DNA of 64,000 bases from Clostridium sp. 26_22 (GTDB lineage: Bacteria; Bacillota; Clostridia; TANB77; CAG-508). The stretch is from assembly GCA_001916005.1 (NCBI GenBank), contig MNRP01000055.1:176410-240409 (forward strand), written 5' to 3'. Below the pieces are notes generated by a model. The model did not search any database. It was not told where the DNA came from and saw only the letters and a list, made by a program, of their open reading frames with translations. A program made the position numbers and the translations under genes. Below are positions 17,294 to 26,543 of this stretch, one piece after another. Positions within the stretch are counted from its first letter, which is position 1. Each line of letters begins with the position of its first letter.

Positions 17294-19867
17294 ATGAAAA
17301 GAAAAATTAGTCAGAAAATAATCAGTTCAATTTTATTATTATTTATGATAGTAAGCCAATTTGGAGGTGTGTTTGCAGCACAAGTTGGAGAAACAAAAGA
17401 TTTAGTTTCATTAGGAGAATGTGGTAATGATTTAAAATACACAAATTCTCAAGGAGTAACAGTAGTAGTTTTAACACATTATGTTGTATATAATGAAAAT
17501 GGAAAACAATATCCAGCATATTGTCTAAATGTTAATTTACATGGTGTAGATGATAATGATTCATATGGAGTAGAGGTACAAGATATGAGTCAAGTTGCAA
17601 ATAATCAAGCAGTTTGGAGAGTATTGCTAAATGGGTTCCCTTATAAATCAGCAGCTGAAATGGGACTAGATAATGATTATCAAGCATTTGCTGTAACAAA
17701 ACAAGCTGTTTATAGTGTGTTAGATGGAAGAGATACAAGCAGATATTTTGGAGCAACTGAAGTTGGAAACAGAATGGCAAATAAGGTAAGAGAACTTGCA
17801 AATATAGGTAGAAATGGAACACAAACTTATCAAGATCCTGTTATAACAACTAATGCAATAACAAATGCAGGAGTGGATAATAAAGATAAAAACTATGTTT
17901 CTCAAACCTTTGTAGTAAATTCACAAGTAAATATGAAAGATATAAAAGTTATATTAAATGGTCAATCAGCACCAGAAGGAACAAAAGTAACTGACGAAAA
18001 TAATAATTCTAAAACAACATTTAATAAAGGAGAACATTTTAAAGTATTAGTACCTAGAAAAAATATTAAAAGTGAAATAAATATTCAATTTAGTATTAGT
18101 GGACAAGCTGAAACATTTCCAATTCTTTTTGGAAAAGCTCCTAACTCAAATTTACAAAACTATGTATTAACAGCAGACCCATTTGTTTTAAGTAATGCAA
18201 GAGGTAGTATGAGTTATAATCCAACAGGAAATATTGAACTTACAAAAGTAACGAGTGGAGATAGTACAATTACAGGTGATAAAAAAGGAACAGGATTAAA
18301 AGGTGCTGTGTTTACAGTAAAATCAAAAGATGGAAAATTTGTAAAAGAAATGACAACAGATGAATATGGAAAATTTAAATTATCAGGATTAAGTTTAGGA
18401 GAATATATTATATCTGAAAAATTAGCACCAGATTATTATTTAAAGGGAAAAGATACTGAATTTGAAGTAAAACTTGATTTTGATGGTGATAAAAAGGAAG
18501 TGACAGTAGAAAATACACCTGTTGATATAAAGGTAAATGTTGATAAAGATGCAGATAAAAATGAAGCACAAGGAAAAGAAATTGTAAATTATGAAATAGA
18601 TAATATAAAAAATTTATCAAATGTTAAGCTAAATGAATTTACATTGACTGATGATTTACCAAAAGAAGTAAGAATACAAAATTTAGAAACTGGAACATAT
18701 AATGAAGATTTAAAATATTCTATAACCTATAATACAAATAAAAAATCTAATATAAAATTACAAGAAGGATTAAGTACAAAAACAAACAATAAAATTGATT
18801 TTACAAATATTAAATTAGAAAATGGAGAATATATAACATCTTATAGTTTGAATTTTGGAACAGTAAAGATTGGATTTTCAAATAATTCAAAAATGAAAGT
18901 TGTAACAAAAGTTGAAGAAGGTCTTTTAGATAAATCTAAATTTATAAATAATGTTAAAGTTAATGGAACATATTTAAAAGCTAAAGTGGAAGATAAAGAT
19001 GATGTACCAGTTAAAGTTTATGAAAATATTTTAAAAATTAAAAAAGTAACTAAAGAATATAATCAGTACACTAATTTAGATGCAGGAACAAAAATCAATG
19101 CTACATTTGAATTATTAGATGAAAACCAAAAATATATTGATACTTTAAATGTAAAAAGTAACCAAGACTTCATATATAAATATCTAGAAACTGGTAAAAC
19201 ATATTATTTAAAAGAAATTTCAACTGATCCATATTATGTAATAAATACAGATTTAGTTGAATTCAAATTTGAGAAAAATGGACAAACAATAGAATTAGAA
19301 ATTAAAAATGATAATGTAAATTTAGTTGTTGGTGTTGAAAAAGAAGGTCCAACAGAAGCTCAAAAAGGAGAGATAATTACTTATGATTTTAATAAAATAG
19401 GTAACTTCTCTAATACAGATGTAAATAATTTTATATGGAAAGATAAATTGCCAAGACAAGTAACAGCTCAAAGCTTACAAACAGGAACATGGAATGAAGA
19501 ACTTACATATAAAGTTCAATATATAACAAATAAAAATACAAATTGGAAAGATATTGGAGAATATAGTACAACTAAAAATAATACTATTGATTTTACATCA
19601 TTAGGACTTGAAGATGGTGAATTTGTAAAAGAGTATAGAATTTGCTTTGGAAAAGTAAAACAAGGATTTACACAAGTAGAAGCACCAAAGTTATTAGCAA
19701 AGGTAAATGACAATGTTCAAAATAATAAAATTTTTGTAAATAGAACTTATGTAACAGCAACATATCAAAATACAAAACTAGAAGCAAAGGATGATGCTCA
19801 TACAGTTGTTTATACAAAAACACCTGCAAAAGATAAAGAACTACCAAAAACGGGGTTAGATTATTAG
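17294..19867 (+). CDS. Thioester-domain surface adhesin with Cna-B-like repeats and C-terminal LPKTG
   Basis: 857 aa. Signal peptide (SSILLLFMIVSQFGGVFAA); a thioester domain with Cys in YPAYCLN and Gln in VTKQAVYSVLDG; an SpaA/Cna-B-type domain beginning GNIELTKVTSGD; then two similar repeats with DLPKEVRIQNLETGTYNEDL and KLPRQVTAQSLQTGTWNEEL; another Cna-B-like domain lies between them. It probably binds host surfaces covalently or joins mating cells. Oddity: the protein ends KELPKTGLDY with no hydrophobic segment or basic tail after LPKTG, so normal sortase retention is not possible as written. Confidence 0.85.
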   Translation: MKRKISQKIISSILLLFMIVSQFGGVFAAQVGETKDLVSLGECGNDLKYTNSQGVTVVVLTHYVVYNENGKQYPAYCLNVNLHGVDDNDSYGVEVQDMSQVANNQAVWRVLLNGFPYKSAAEMGLDNDYQAFAVTKQAVYSVLDGRDTSRYFGATEVGNRMANKVRELANIGRNGTQTYQDPVITTNAITNAGVDNKDKNYVSQTFVVNSQVNMKDIKVILNGQSAPEGTKVTDENNNSKTTFNKGEHFKVLVPRKNIKSEINIQFSISGQAETFPILFGKAPNSNLQNYVLTADPFVLSNARGSMSYNPTGNIELTKVTSGDSTITGDKKGTGLKGAVFTVKSKDGKFVKEMTTDEYGKFKLSGLSLGEYIISEKLAPDYYLKGKDTEFEVKLDFDGDKKEVTVENTPVDIKVNVDKDADKNEAQGKEIVNYEIDNIKNLSNVKLNEFTLTDDLPKEVRIQNLETGTYNEDLKYSITYNTNKKSNIKLQEGLSTKTNNKIDFTNIKLENGEYITSYSLNFGTVKIGFSNNSKMKVVTKVEEGLLDKSKFINNVKVNGTYLKAKVEDKDDVPVKVYENILKIKKVTKEYNQYTNLDAGTKINATFELLDENQKYIDTLNVKSNQDFIYKYLETGKTYYLKEISTDPYYVINTDLVEFKFEKNGQTIELEIKNDNVNLVVGVEKEGPTEAQKGEIITYDFNKIGNFSNTDVNNFIWKDKLPRQVTAQSLQTGTWNEELTYKVQYITNKNTNWKDIGEYSTTKNNTIDFTSLGLEDGEFVKEYRICFGKVKQGFTQVEAPKLLAKVNDNVQNNKIFVNRTYVTATYQNTKLEAKDDAHTVVYTKTPAKDKELPKTGLDY

Positions 19868-19882
19868 AAGGAGGAAATTTAT

Positions 19883-20143
19883 ATGTTAGAAATAAATGAA
19901 GTTAGAATAAAAAAAATAAATAAAGGGAATTTTTTAGGATATGCAAGTATTCTAATACAAAATTCATTAATAATAGATGGAATTGAATTACACGATGGAG
20001 AAAAAGGAAGATATATTTATATGCCATTAAATCCAAAGATGAAAAAGACCAGAAGAAATAGTACATATCCTATAGATAACAAGACAAGAGAACAAATACT
20101 ACAATTAATATCAGATAAATATGATGAAACAGAAAATGATTAG
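19883..20143 (+). CDS. SpoVG-like protein
   Basis: 86 aa. It aligns by eye with SpoVG: an N-terminal VRIKKINKGNFLGYASILI strand pair, LIIDGIELHDGEKGRYIYMP, and a C-terminal TYPIDNKTREQILQLI. SpoVG proteins bind DNA or RNA and act in sporulation and gene regulation. Here it lies in the transfer operon, 15 bases after the adhesin stop with AGGAGG. Copies on mobile elements probably regulate the element or host development. Confidence 0.75.
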   Translation: MLEINEVRIKKINKGNFLGYASILIQNSLIIDGIELHDGEKGRYIYMPLNPKMKKTRRNSTYPIDNKTREQILQLISDKYDETEND

Positions 20144-20151
20144 AAATTTAT

Positions 20152-20197
20152 AAAAGAAGGTACATTAAGAAAATACTTTTTGTATCTTCTTTTAAAT
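20152..20197 (+). terminator. Terminator after the SpoVG-like gene
   Basis: AAAAGAAGGTACA (20152-20164) pairs with TGTATCTTCTTTT (20181-20193) with one mismatch. The T-rich stretch lies in the right arm. Confidence 0.55.
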
Positions 20198-20224
20198 TAA
20201 ATTATAAAAAATAAGGAGGAAAAA

Positions 20225-20821
20225 GTGCAACAAATTATATTACCAGAATTAGAACAACTAAGGAAACAGACAGATTTTATAATAAATAACAAAGATATAT
20301 TAGAAAATAAAGATATTGAAAAGTATTTGCGAGATTTAGAAAAAATAAGATATGAAATATTTAATAAAATAAAGATTAATAATAAAGAAAAAATGAATGA
20401 AAACGAAAAAATTAATTATATTAACAATTCATATAAAGCAACATTAGTAAATGACATTTTGAAGATATATATTCCTGAAACATTACCAAAATTTAAAAAT
20501 ATTAGCAATTATGCATATAAAAATATTATGATAAGCACAGCAGAATGTGTAAAAAAATATAGTGGACTATTTAAGGAAAATTTAACATTTGTACTAATTA
20601 TAGTACATGAAAAACAATGCAATATGGATATAGATAATAAATATGTTAAGCCTATTATAGATGCATTGGTATTACAAAATATTATCAAAGATGACAACAT
20701 AAATAATATGTTTTATTTGGCACAAGGTAAAAATGATACTAAAAAACCTTTTACCGAAGTGTTTGTAATGAATGGAGAATATATAACAGGTTGGATTGAA
20801 AAAGTACAAAAAATGTTTTAG
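20225..20821 (+). CDS. RusA-like Holliday-junction endonuclease
   Basis: 198 aa from a GTG with AAGGAGG. The C-terminal half carries the RusA pattern of acidic residues: CNMDIDNKYVKPIIDALV followed by NIIKDDNI (compare the conserved D-x-DN-K-D and DD of RusA). The first 60 residues are helical and charged, and not part of RusA. Such resolvases process branched DNA during replication or recombination of phages and elements. The family call rests on these motifs only. Confidence 0.55.
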   Translation: MQQIILPELEQLRKQTDFIINNKDILENKDIEKYLRDLEKIRYEIFNKIKINNKEKMNENEKINYINNSYKATLVNDILKIYIPETLPKFKNISNYAYKNIMISTAECVKKYSGLFKENLTFVLIIVHEKQCNMDIDNKYVKPIIDALVLQNIIKDDNINNMFYLAQGKNDTKKPFTEVFVMNGEYITGWIEKVQKMF

Positions 20822-20976
20822 AAACTATGAAATTTTTATTAAAAATTCATATAAAATTTTTTTATAAAAAAAGATATTTAAAAGCCTGAAAATCAAACAA
20901 AAACTTTTCAATTTTTTCAATAGTTTAAGACACCGTTGAAAAACTGTGGCTTGAACAGAAAAAAAGGAGGAAGTAT

Positions 20977-21894
20977 GTGCAAGAAAAAAATAACATAAGT
21001 GAAGATGATTTTGAAGTATTAAAATTTTTGTCAAAATACAAATTGTTAAAAGTAGAAGATGCAAGTTTGATTTATAAAACAAAAAGATATTATAGGCAAA
21101 GAGTTAATAAATTAATAGATAAAGAATATGTTAAAAAGTACAAAAGCTATATTACAATTGATAAAAGAGGAAGAAAAGTTTTAGGAGAAGTTGGCTCAAA
21201 TTATATAAAAAATATTAAAAATGAATCATATATGGAAAGATTAAAACATATTGCAAGTATTGCAACATTAAGTATTGATTCAGTTATTAAATTTATTCCT
21301 AGTTGGGATATAAAAGAAAAAGATAAATTCACTGAAACAGCAAGAAGGTATATTGGAAAGCTTATTATTGAAAATAAAGAATATCTTACTTATTATATTT
21401 CTGATAAAAAAGAACACATATATATAAAACAATTATTATTTGATGTAAATAAGAGTGTAAATTATGATGATATTATAATATTTGTTGAAAATTTTGATGT
21501 AATTAATAAAAGATATTCTAATTTATCATTTGGAAAGAAAAATACATATGTAATAAAAAATACAACTGAAAATAAAGAAATAATAAAAAAACTACTAAAA
21601 ACAAACACTCACGATTTATTAGAATTTATATATGAAAAAGAAATTTTAATTAGTGACTGGGATAAAGCTGATTATTTATTAGAAGATGGAAAATATATAA
21701 TATATATGCCTTTTATAAATACTGAAATAATAGAGAAGATTAACTGGTTCTATAAAGAAAATACAAATACTAAACGTAAAATTGACATATTAACATTAGA
21801 AGAAAACAAAAATAAATTACAGAAAATATTATGTAGCGACTGCAATATAAAAATATTTGACAAAAATTTATTAGGAGGAGTTTGTGAAATATAA
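20977..21894 (+). CDS. Replication-relaxation (Replic_Relax) family protein, candidate relaxase
   Basis: 305 aa from a GTG preceded by AAGGAGGAAGTAT. The N-terminal winged helix (DFEVLKFLSKYKLLKVEDAS, then YYRQRVNKLIDKEYVKKY) and the long mixed alpha/beta C-terminal part resemble the Replic_Relax family of Gram-positive plasmids and ICEs, members of which act as relaxases or relaxase accessory proteins. It directly precedes VirD4 and overlaps it, the usual place for DNA-processing genes. No other relaxase is evident in the window. Confidence 0.5.
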   Translation: MQEKNNISEDDFEVLKFLSKYKLLKVEDASLIYKTKRYYRQRVNKLIDKEYVKKYKSYITIDKRGRKVLGEVGSNYIKNIKNESYMERLKHIASIATLSIDSVIKFIPSWDIKEKDKFTETARRYIGKLIIENKEYLTYYISDKKEHIYIKQLLFDVNKSVNYDDIIIFVENFDVINKRYSNLSFGKKNTYVIKNTTENKEIIKKLLKTNTHDLLEFIYEKEILISDWDKADYLLEDGKYIIYMPFINTEIIEKINWFYKENTNTKRKIDILTLEENKNKLQKILCSDCNIKIFDKNLLGGVCEI

Positions 21895-23742
21895 AGATAT
21901 AAAGAAGTTGTTAAATAAGAATATTTTAATATATACTCTTATAGTATTTTTATTTATAAGATTATTTATACCAATGATAAATGGATATATAAGTTTACTT
22001 GGAAAATGTTTTAATAAAAAATATGTAATAAAAGATATCCATAATTTTTATGATTGTATATTAACAGTTTGTACCAATAAAATAATATGCCTTATTTGCG
22101 TCATAATTGCCCTAATTTTCGTTTTTTGTATATTTAATGTATTATTTACTAGGAAACAAATGAAAACTGAAAAAGAGGGCATTGATTTTAAACAAAAAAA
22201 TGGAACACATGGAACAGCAAATTTTACAACTGCTGAAGAAGTGAAAATACTAAAAATAGGTGATGAAGAAAAAACGCCAGGGATTTTATTAGGTAAAACA
22301 TTGGATAGTGATGAAATAATAACACTTCCAGATGATTGTAAGTCATTAAATAGGAATGTAATGATATGGGGTGCATCAGGCTCTCGGTAAATCTACAAGT
22401 TATATTATTCCTAATGCTCTAAAAATTGCAAATCAAGAAAAAGAATATGTAAGAAAGGAATTAGAAACACTTGCAATACAAGGAAAAAATGTTGTTTGTA
22501 CAGATCCAAAAGGTGAATTATTTGGAGTTACAAGTAAAATTTTTGAAAAAGAAGGATATGATGTTAAGGTTTTTAATTTAGTAAATCCAGAACATTCTGA
22601 TGGAATAGATATATTTAGATTTATAGAAAAAGAAATAGATGCCCAAGTTTTTGCCCAAGTTGTAGTAAGTACAACACAAAATGCAGGTAAAAAAGGAGAA
22701 GAATTTTGGCAAAATACACAAGAAAATTTATTAAAAGCATTACTGTTACATATAAAATTTGAAGTAGAAGATGAAAGCAAAAAAAATATGAGATATTTGA
22801 ATTCAATATTAGCATCTGGAGATATAAAAAAGATTGATGAAGTGTTTAGTCATTCAAAAGGAATAACCAAAATTGCATATAATATTTATGCACAGGCTTC
22901 AGATACTATAAAACAAAGTACAATTACAGGTCTTGCAACCAAACTTCAAATATTCCAATTAAATGAAATAGCAGCAATAACTGAAAGAAACGATATTGAT
23001 TTTACAGATTTAAATTATAAAAAAATGATTATATATTGTATTATGAGTGATATGGATATGACAATGAGCTTTTTGAATAGCTTATTTTTTTCGTTCCTTT
23101 TTATAAAAACAATAAGACAAGCCGACAGAAATGAAGATAAAAAATTAAAAAGACATTTGTGTATTTTTTTAGATGAGTTTGCAAATATTGGTCAAATTCC
23201 TGATTTCCAACAAAAGCTTTCTACAATTCGTTCGAGATCAATTTCAGCTGTAATTGTATGTCAGCATATTGCTGGGCTAAAAGCTTTATATCCGGATGAT
23301 GTTTGGCAAGGTCTAATTGGAAACTGTGATATTAAAGTTATAATGGGAACAAACGATTTACTTACTGCTCAATATATCTCAGAGACTTTACGGGGTTGCA
23401 ACTGTTGAAAGTTCTTCTGTAAGAAAAGAAGCGGAATTTGATGGAAAATTAAATTATGGAATGGAATCTACATCTTTAGTAAAAAGAAATTTACTTAATC
23501 CAGATGAAATTATAAGAATGAATAATGATGAACAAATAGTAATTATAAGAGGGCAAAAACCTTTTAAATGCAAAAAATTAAGATATTGGGAATATAGACT
23601 AGGAAAAGATATTAATCAAATATCAATAGAAAATTATAAGCCAAAAACTACTTATAAACTTGTTTCAATTGAAGAAAAAGAAGAAATACAAAAGTTACCA
23701 ACATTTGAAGAATTTTTAAAAGGAAGGAGGAAAGCAAATTGA
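21884..23742 (+). CDS. VirD4/TraG-type coupling protein, interrupted at two CGG codons
   Basis: GTG start overlapping the previous stop. Two membrane segments (about residues 10-30 and 60-85), then the ATPase domain. Codon 168 is CGG followed at once by TAA, inside Walker A; +1 reading gives GASGSGKSTSYIIPNALKIA. A second CGG at 23391 interrupts SETLGVATVESSSV. With both shifts the protein is 618 aa and includes the DPKGELF segment, Walker B LCIFLDEFANIGQI and VIVCQHIAGL, all T4CP hallmarks. It delivers the relaxosome to the channel. Confidence 0.85.
22385..22387 (+). other. CGG recoding site 4 (VirD4 Walker A)
   Basis: TCT CGG TAA in the zero frame; TCT (C) GGT AAA restores Ser-Gly-Lys of the P-loop. 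It is the only site where the stop codon follows CGG directly. Confidence 0.85.
23391..23393 (+). other. CGG recoding site 5 (VirD4, distal)
   Basis: TTA CGG GGT TGC AAC TGT TGA ends the frame; TTA (C) GGG GTT GCA restores Leu-Gly-Val-Ala and the C-terminal 116 residues. Confidence 0.85.
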
Positions 23743-24582
23743 TTGAAGAATTAGAAAAGCAAATTGCATGGCAAAATATTAATACATCTGAAGAAAAAAA
23801 TAAAATTTTATCAGGTAAGGCAATAGCAATAGAAAGTGAAAAAGTAAAATTAACACATGATGATGGGAAAATATATGAAGATACTATAAACTGTATAGTT
23901 GTAAATTTTAAAAATATAAAAGTTTTAATACCAGGAAGAGAGCTTGGACTGGATAAAGACGATAAGAAAAATATTAGAAATCTCATTGGTTCAGAAATAA
24001 AATTTATTATTTTGGAATCAGATAAATTGACTAATACAGCAGTTGCATCAAGAAAAAAGGCAATGGAAAGAATAAAAAGTATTCAGCTAAAAAAGTATGA
24101 AACAGGAGATGTTGTATATGCAAAAGTGATTTCAGTTTGGAATAAATACATAATAGCAGAATGTTTAGGAATGGATGTAAAATTAAAGATTTCAGATTTG
24201 GAATATGGATATGTTGCAAATTTAAACAGCTTATATCAAGTTGGAGACAAAATAAAAGTAAAGATTAAAGAAATAGACTCAGAAAAAAGAATATTAAAAA
24301 TATCTCATAGAGAAACAAAGGAAGATCCATATAAAAATATCAGAAAAAATTTTACTGAAGGAGGAGAATATTTAGCTAAAGTTACTGGATTTTCTGATAA
24401 TCGGAGTATTTGCAACATTAGGTCAGGGAATAGATACAATGGCAACACTTCCTGTATGGCTTGAAATACCACCACTACCTGGTGATACAATTATTGTTAA
24501 AGTTAAAAAAATAATGCCAGAAAAAAGAAAAATATATAGCTCTTTACTAAAAATAGTAAGGAGGGAGAAAGCAAATGACTAA
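23739..24582 (+). CDS. S1-domain RNA-binding protein, interrupted at CGG
   Basis: TTG start with AAGGAGG, overlapping the VirD4 stop. Residues about 122-188 form an S1 OB-fold (YETGDVVYAKVISVWNKYII, then VGDKIKVKIKEIDSEKRILK). A second S1-like unit starts at GGEYLAKVTGF and is cut by CGG at 24402 (codon 222). The +1 frame continues DNGVFATLGQGIDTMATLPV to a stop at 24580-24582, total 280 aa. S1-type proteins next to VirD4 are common in Firmicute ICEs; role unknown. Confidence 0.75.
24402..24404 (+). other. CGG recoding site 6 (S1 protein)
   Basis: AAT CGG AGT in the zero frame; AAT (C) GGA GTA restores Asn-Gly-Val-Phe, the usual turn of an S1 fold. Confidence 0.8.
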
Positions 24583-25057
24583 AAATCAAAATAATGTAAT
24601 GCAATTTTTAAGTAAATTTAAAAGTTGCAGTCAAGAACAGTTAATATTTTTTACAGGATGTACTATACAAGATATAAATTACTTAATATCATCTAATTTC
24701 ATTGTAAGAGATTTAAAAACAAATTTATTGCATCATAAAATGAAGAAAGTTGATGTTAGAACTGCTGTTGCCCTTGATGTAATTAAGATAATAAAAGATG
24801 AAATTAAAAATTTTGATTATAGCAGAAATTTTCCTGTTATTTTTAATACAATAACATTGGAAAATAAGACTTGTGATATTGCAGTTGTTAGAAAGATAGA
24901 ACAAGAAACTGTTTTTAAAAAACTTATGGATTATTCTAGAGCAGATAAAATAATTATTGTATTAGAAAATGATAATTATGATAAAAAATTAATAAATACA
25001 ACAAAAGAAGTCCTGATTTGCAGATATCCTATCGAAATAATAGATAAAATTAACTAA
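24575..25057 (+). CDS. Winged-helix plus nuclease-like small protein of the T4CP cluster
   Basis: 160 aa, overlapping the S1 gene by 8 bases. The N-terminal VMQFLSKFKSCSQEQLIFFT and DINYLISSNFIVRDLKTNLL look like a winged helix similar to that of the Replic_Relax protein. The C-terminal part (NKTCDIAVVRKIEQETVFKK, then IIIVLENDNYDKKLI) has an alternating fold reminiscent of a degenerate nuclease domain. I do not recognise catalytic residues. A DNA-processing helper is plausible from context. Confidence 0.45.
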   Translation: MTKNQNNVMQFLSKFKSCSQEQLIFFTGCTIQDINYLISSNFIVRDLKTNLLHHKMKKVDVRTAVALDVIKIIKDEIKNFDYSRNFPVIFNTITLENKTCDIAVVRKIEQETVFKKLMDYSRADKIIIVLENDNYDKKLINTTKEVLICRYPIEIIDKIN

Positions 25058-25101
25058 AATTTTTTCTCAAATTGAAATCTTATCTTTTGAAATTTTATAA
25101 T
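25058..25101 (+). promoter_or_regulatory. Recurrent element AATTTTTTCTCAA, copy 2, with promoter
   Basis: The 13-mer (25058-25070) is one base from TTGAAA (25072-25077), then an 18-base spacer and TATAAT (25096-25101). It reads toward the small membrane protein at 25129. Confidence 0.6.
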
Positions 25102-25128
25102 AAAGAAAAAGATGAAAGGATGATGAAA

Positions 25129-25359
25129 ATGGGTAATATTATTTTAACATTTATTTTTGCAGTAGCATTAACAATTTTGATTTATGAAAGTTATTACGAA
25201 AAAAAGGAAAAGAAGGTTGGAGAACTATTAGCACCAAAGATTGAGGCTTTAATTGAAATGTCCAGTAGAGAAATTTCAAAAAAACAAAACGAACTAAATA
25301 GAACTTTAACAGAGAGTGAGAAAGATAAAATATTGGATGAATGTTATAGTAAAATATAA
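25129..25359 (+). CDS. Small single-pass membrane protein
   Basis: About 76 aa. Three in-frame ATGs (25120, 25123, 25129) are possible; GAAAGG at 25114-25119 best fits 25129. One membrane segment (NIILTFIFAVALTILIYESY) is followed by a charged helix ending ESEKDKILDECYSKI. Last gene before the HU terminator, so the tail of the transfer operon. Function unknown. Confidence 0.5.
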   Translation: MGNIILTFIFAVALTILIYESYYEKKEKKVGELLAPKIEALIEMSSREISKKQNELNRTLTESEKDKILDECYSKI

Positions 25360-25377
25360 TTAAATATAAAAACAATT

Positions 25378-25407
25378 AAAGGACAGAAGTATAAATCTGT
25401 CCTTTTT
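25378..25407. terminator. Bidirectional terminator between the transfer operon and HU
   Basis: AAAGGACAGA (25378-25387) pairs with TCTGTCCTTT (25396-25405), followed by T and preceded by A. It sits between convergent genes. Confidence 0.85.
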
Positions 25408-25409
25408 GC

Positions 25410-25685
25410 TTATTTATTTACTATATCTTTTAAGGCTTTTCCAGCTTTAAATACTGGAGCTTTTGATGCAGGTATTTTAATTTCTTCTTTAGTTTGTGGA
25501 TTTCTACCTTTTCTAGCAGCTCTTTTTCTTACTTCAAAAGAACCAAATCCAACTAATTGAACTTTTTCATCTTTTTTTAGTGCTTCAGTAACTATCTCAA
25601 CGAAAGCATTTAAAGATGTTTCAGTAGATTTTTTAGATGTACCTGTTTTTTCTGAAATTGCAGCAACTAATTCAGCTTTATTCAT
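25410..25685 (-). CDS. HU-family DNA-binding protein
   Basis: 91 aa, full HU: MNKAELVAAISEKTGTSKKS at the start, VQLVGFGSFEVRKRAARKGR and the beta-arm RNPQTKEEIKIPASKAPVFK. It bends DNA and can assist replication or site-specific recombination. AGGAGGG precedes the ATG. It could be an element-encoded copy, as it lies between the transfer operon and cargo; composition is like its neighbours. Confidence 0.93.
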   Translation of the reverse strand: MNKAELVAAISEKTGTSKKSTETSLNAFVEIVTEALKKDEKVQLVGFGSFEVRKRAARKGRNPQTKEEIKIPASKAPVFKAGKALKDIVNK

Positions 25686-25851
25686 GACAATCCCTCCTTT
25701 TAATATTTTTCTATCTTTTGTATTGAAAATAATTTATCAAAGAAAAAATTTTTTGTCAATAAATATAAAAAAATTGTAATTTTATTGTAATAATACTATG
25801 ATTTTTTAGTATTTTGTGATATTATATATTAGATTTTTTGAGGTGATAAAA

Positions 25852-26130
25852 ATGAATGATTTAACAAACAAGAAATTAATTTCAATTATAGATGAATTAA
25901 TTGAAGAAAAGTTATCAATTGATGAAAATTTTTTACGTTTTACTTTTTATGAAGTAAGAGTAAAAAAAGGTGTAAAAGATGAAGAAGAAAAAGATTTCTT
26001 AAAATTAGCTGAAAACAAATTAAATAACATGAATTATATTGTATATTTTCAAGATCAAGAATTTACATATAATGAAGCTAGAAGAAGAGTACAGATAAAT
26101 GAATTATTAATTGCAGTTAAGAGGAGATAG
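25852..26130 (+). CDS. Small conserved-looking cytoplasmic protein, unknown function
   Basis: 92 aa from ATG 25852 with AGGTGAT. The frame is open further upstream, but no ribosome site supports an earlier start. Charged, mostly helical (LTNKKLISIIDELIEEKLSI, LLIAVKRR at the end). It is three bases from the alpha-CTD-like gene and surely co-transcribed with it. No family recognised. Confidence 0.5.
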   Translation: MNDLTNKKLISIIDELIEEKLSIDENFLRFTFYEVRVKKGVKDEEEKDFLKLAENKLNNMNYIVYFQDQEFTYNEARRRVQINELLIAVKRR

Positions 26131-26132
26131 AA

Positions 26133-26351
26133 ATGGTAGTAGAAGTAAAATTAAAAAATCAAAATATTAGGAGATTAGATATAGATGATAATACTATAGG
26201 AATATTAGAAAAAGAAAATATAAATGATTTAGGTAGTTTATGCAAAAAAACTAAAACAGAATTAAAGAAAATGGATATAAGTCAAAATGTAGTTAAGCAA
26301 ATTGAAACACAACTACAACTTATGGGATTAAACTTAAAAAATAATTTATGA
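26133..26351 (+). CDS. Free-standing protein resembling the RNA polymerase alpha C-terminal domain
   Basis: 72 aa. NIRRLDIDDNTIGILEKENI, NDLGSLCKKTKTELKKM and ISQNVVKQIETQLQLMGLNL follow the order and spacing of the alpha-CTD (compare the RpoA pattern ...LELSVRSYNCLKRAGI... ...VEELTQ... ...GRKSLEEVKEKLEELGLSL). The rest of alpha is absent. Alpha-CTD contacts UP elements and activators, so a solo copy might redirect transcription. The assignment is by pattern only. AGGAGAT precedes the ATG. Confidence 0.6.
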   Translation: MVVEVKLKNQNIRRLDIDDNTIGILEKENINDLGSLCKKTKTELKKMDISQNVVKQIETQLQLMGLNLKNNL

Positions 26352-26375
26352 TAAATAATTATAATACTATTTTAA

Positions 26376-26398
26376 GGAGCTAGTTTAAAACTAACTCC
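26376..26398. terminator. Hairpin between the alpha-CTD-like and Spo0E-like genes
   Basis: GGAGCTAGTT (26376-26385) pairs with AACTAACTCC (26389-26398) with one mismatch; T-rich on the right. It overlaps the stop of the minus-strand gene. Confidence 0.55.
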
Positions 26399-26543
26399 TA
26401 TTTATATTTTTCATTTGTATCATTATGTATTTGTCTAGCTTTTTACTTTGTTTTAAAATTTTTTCGTAAGGAGCATTGGTTTCAACTAGTTTTTCTAATT
26501 TTGCAGTATTTTTCATAATTAGATAAATAATTTTAGATTCCAT
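26391..26543 (-). CDS. Spo0E-like aspartyl-phosphate phosphatase
   Basis: A 50-aa minus-strand gene: ATG at 26543 preceded by GGAGTTGAT. The sequence runs MESKIIYLIMKNTAKLEKLV then YEKILKQSKKLDKYIMIQM. The short helical hairpin with S-x-x-LD-x-x-I is the Spo0E family signature; these proteins dephosphorylate Spo0A-P and delay sporulation. The element also has two Spo0A-like regulators (56017, 61856), which are natural candidates for its target. Confidence 0.6.
   Translation of the reverse strand: MESKIIYLIMKNTAKLEKLVETNAPYEKILKQSKKLDKYIMIQMKNINRS

Noticed and set aside
22385..22390. CGG-TAA as an RF2-like stop-dependent frameshift shared by all sites
   Set aside because: Only one of ten sites has a stop directly after CGG; the others run 3 to about 19 codons further, so stop-codon competition cannot be the common mechanism.
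25072..25128. TTG at 25072 as start of the small membrane protein
   Set aside because: This TTG is the -35 box of a well-formed promoter, and GAAAGG at 25114-25119 supports a later ATG.
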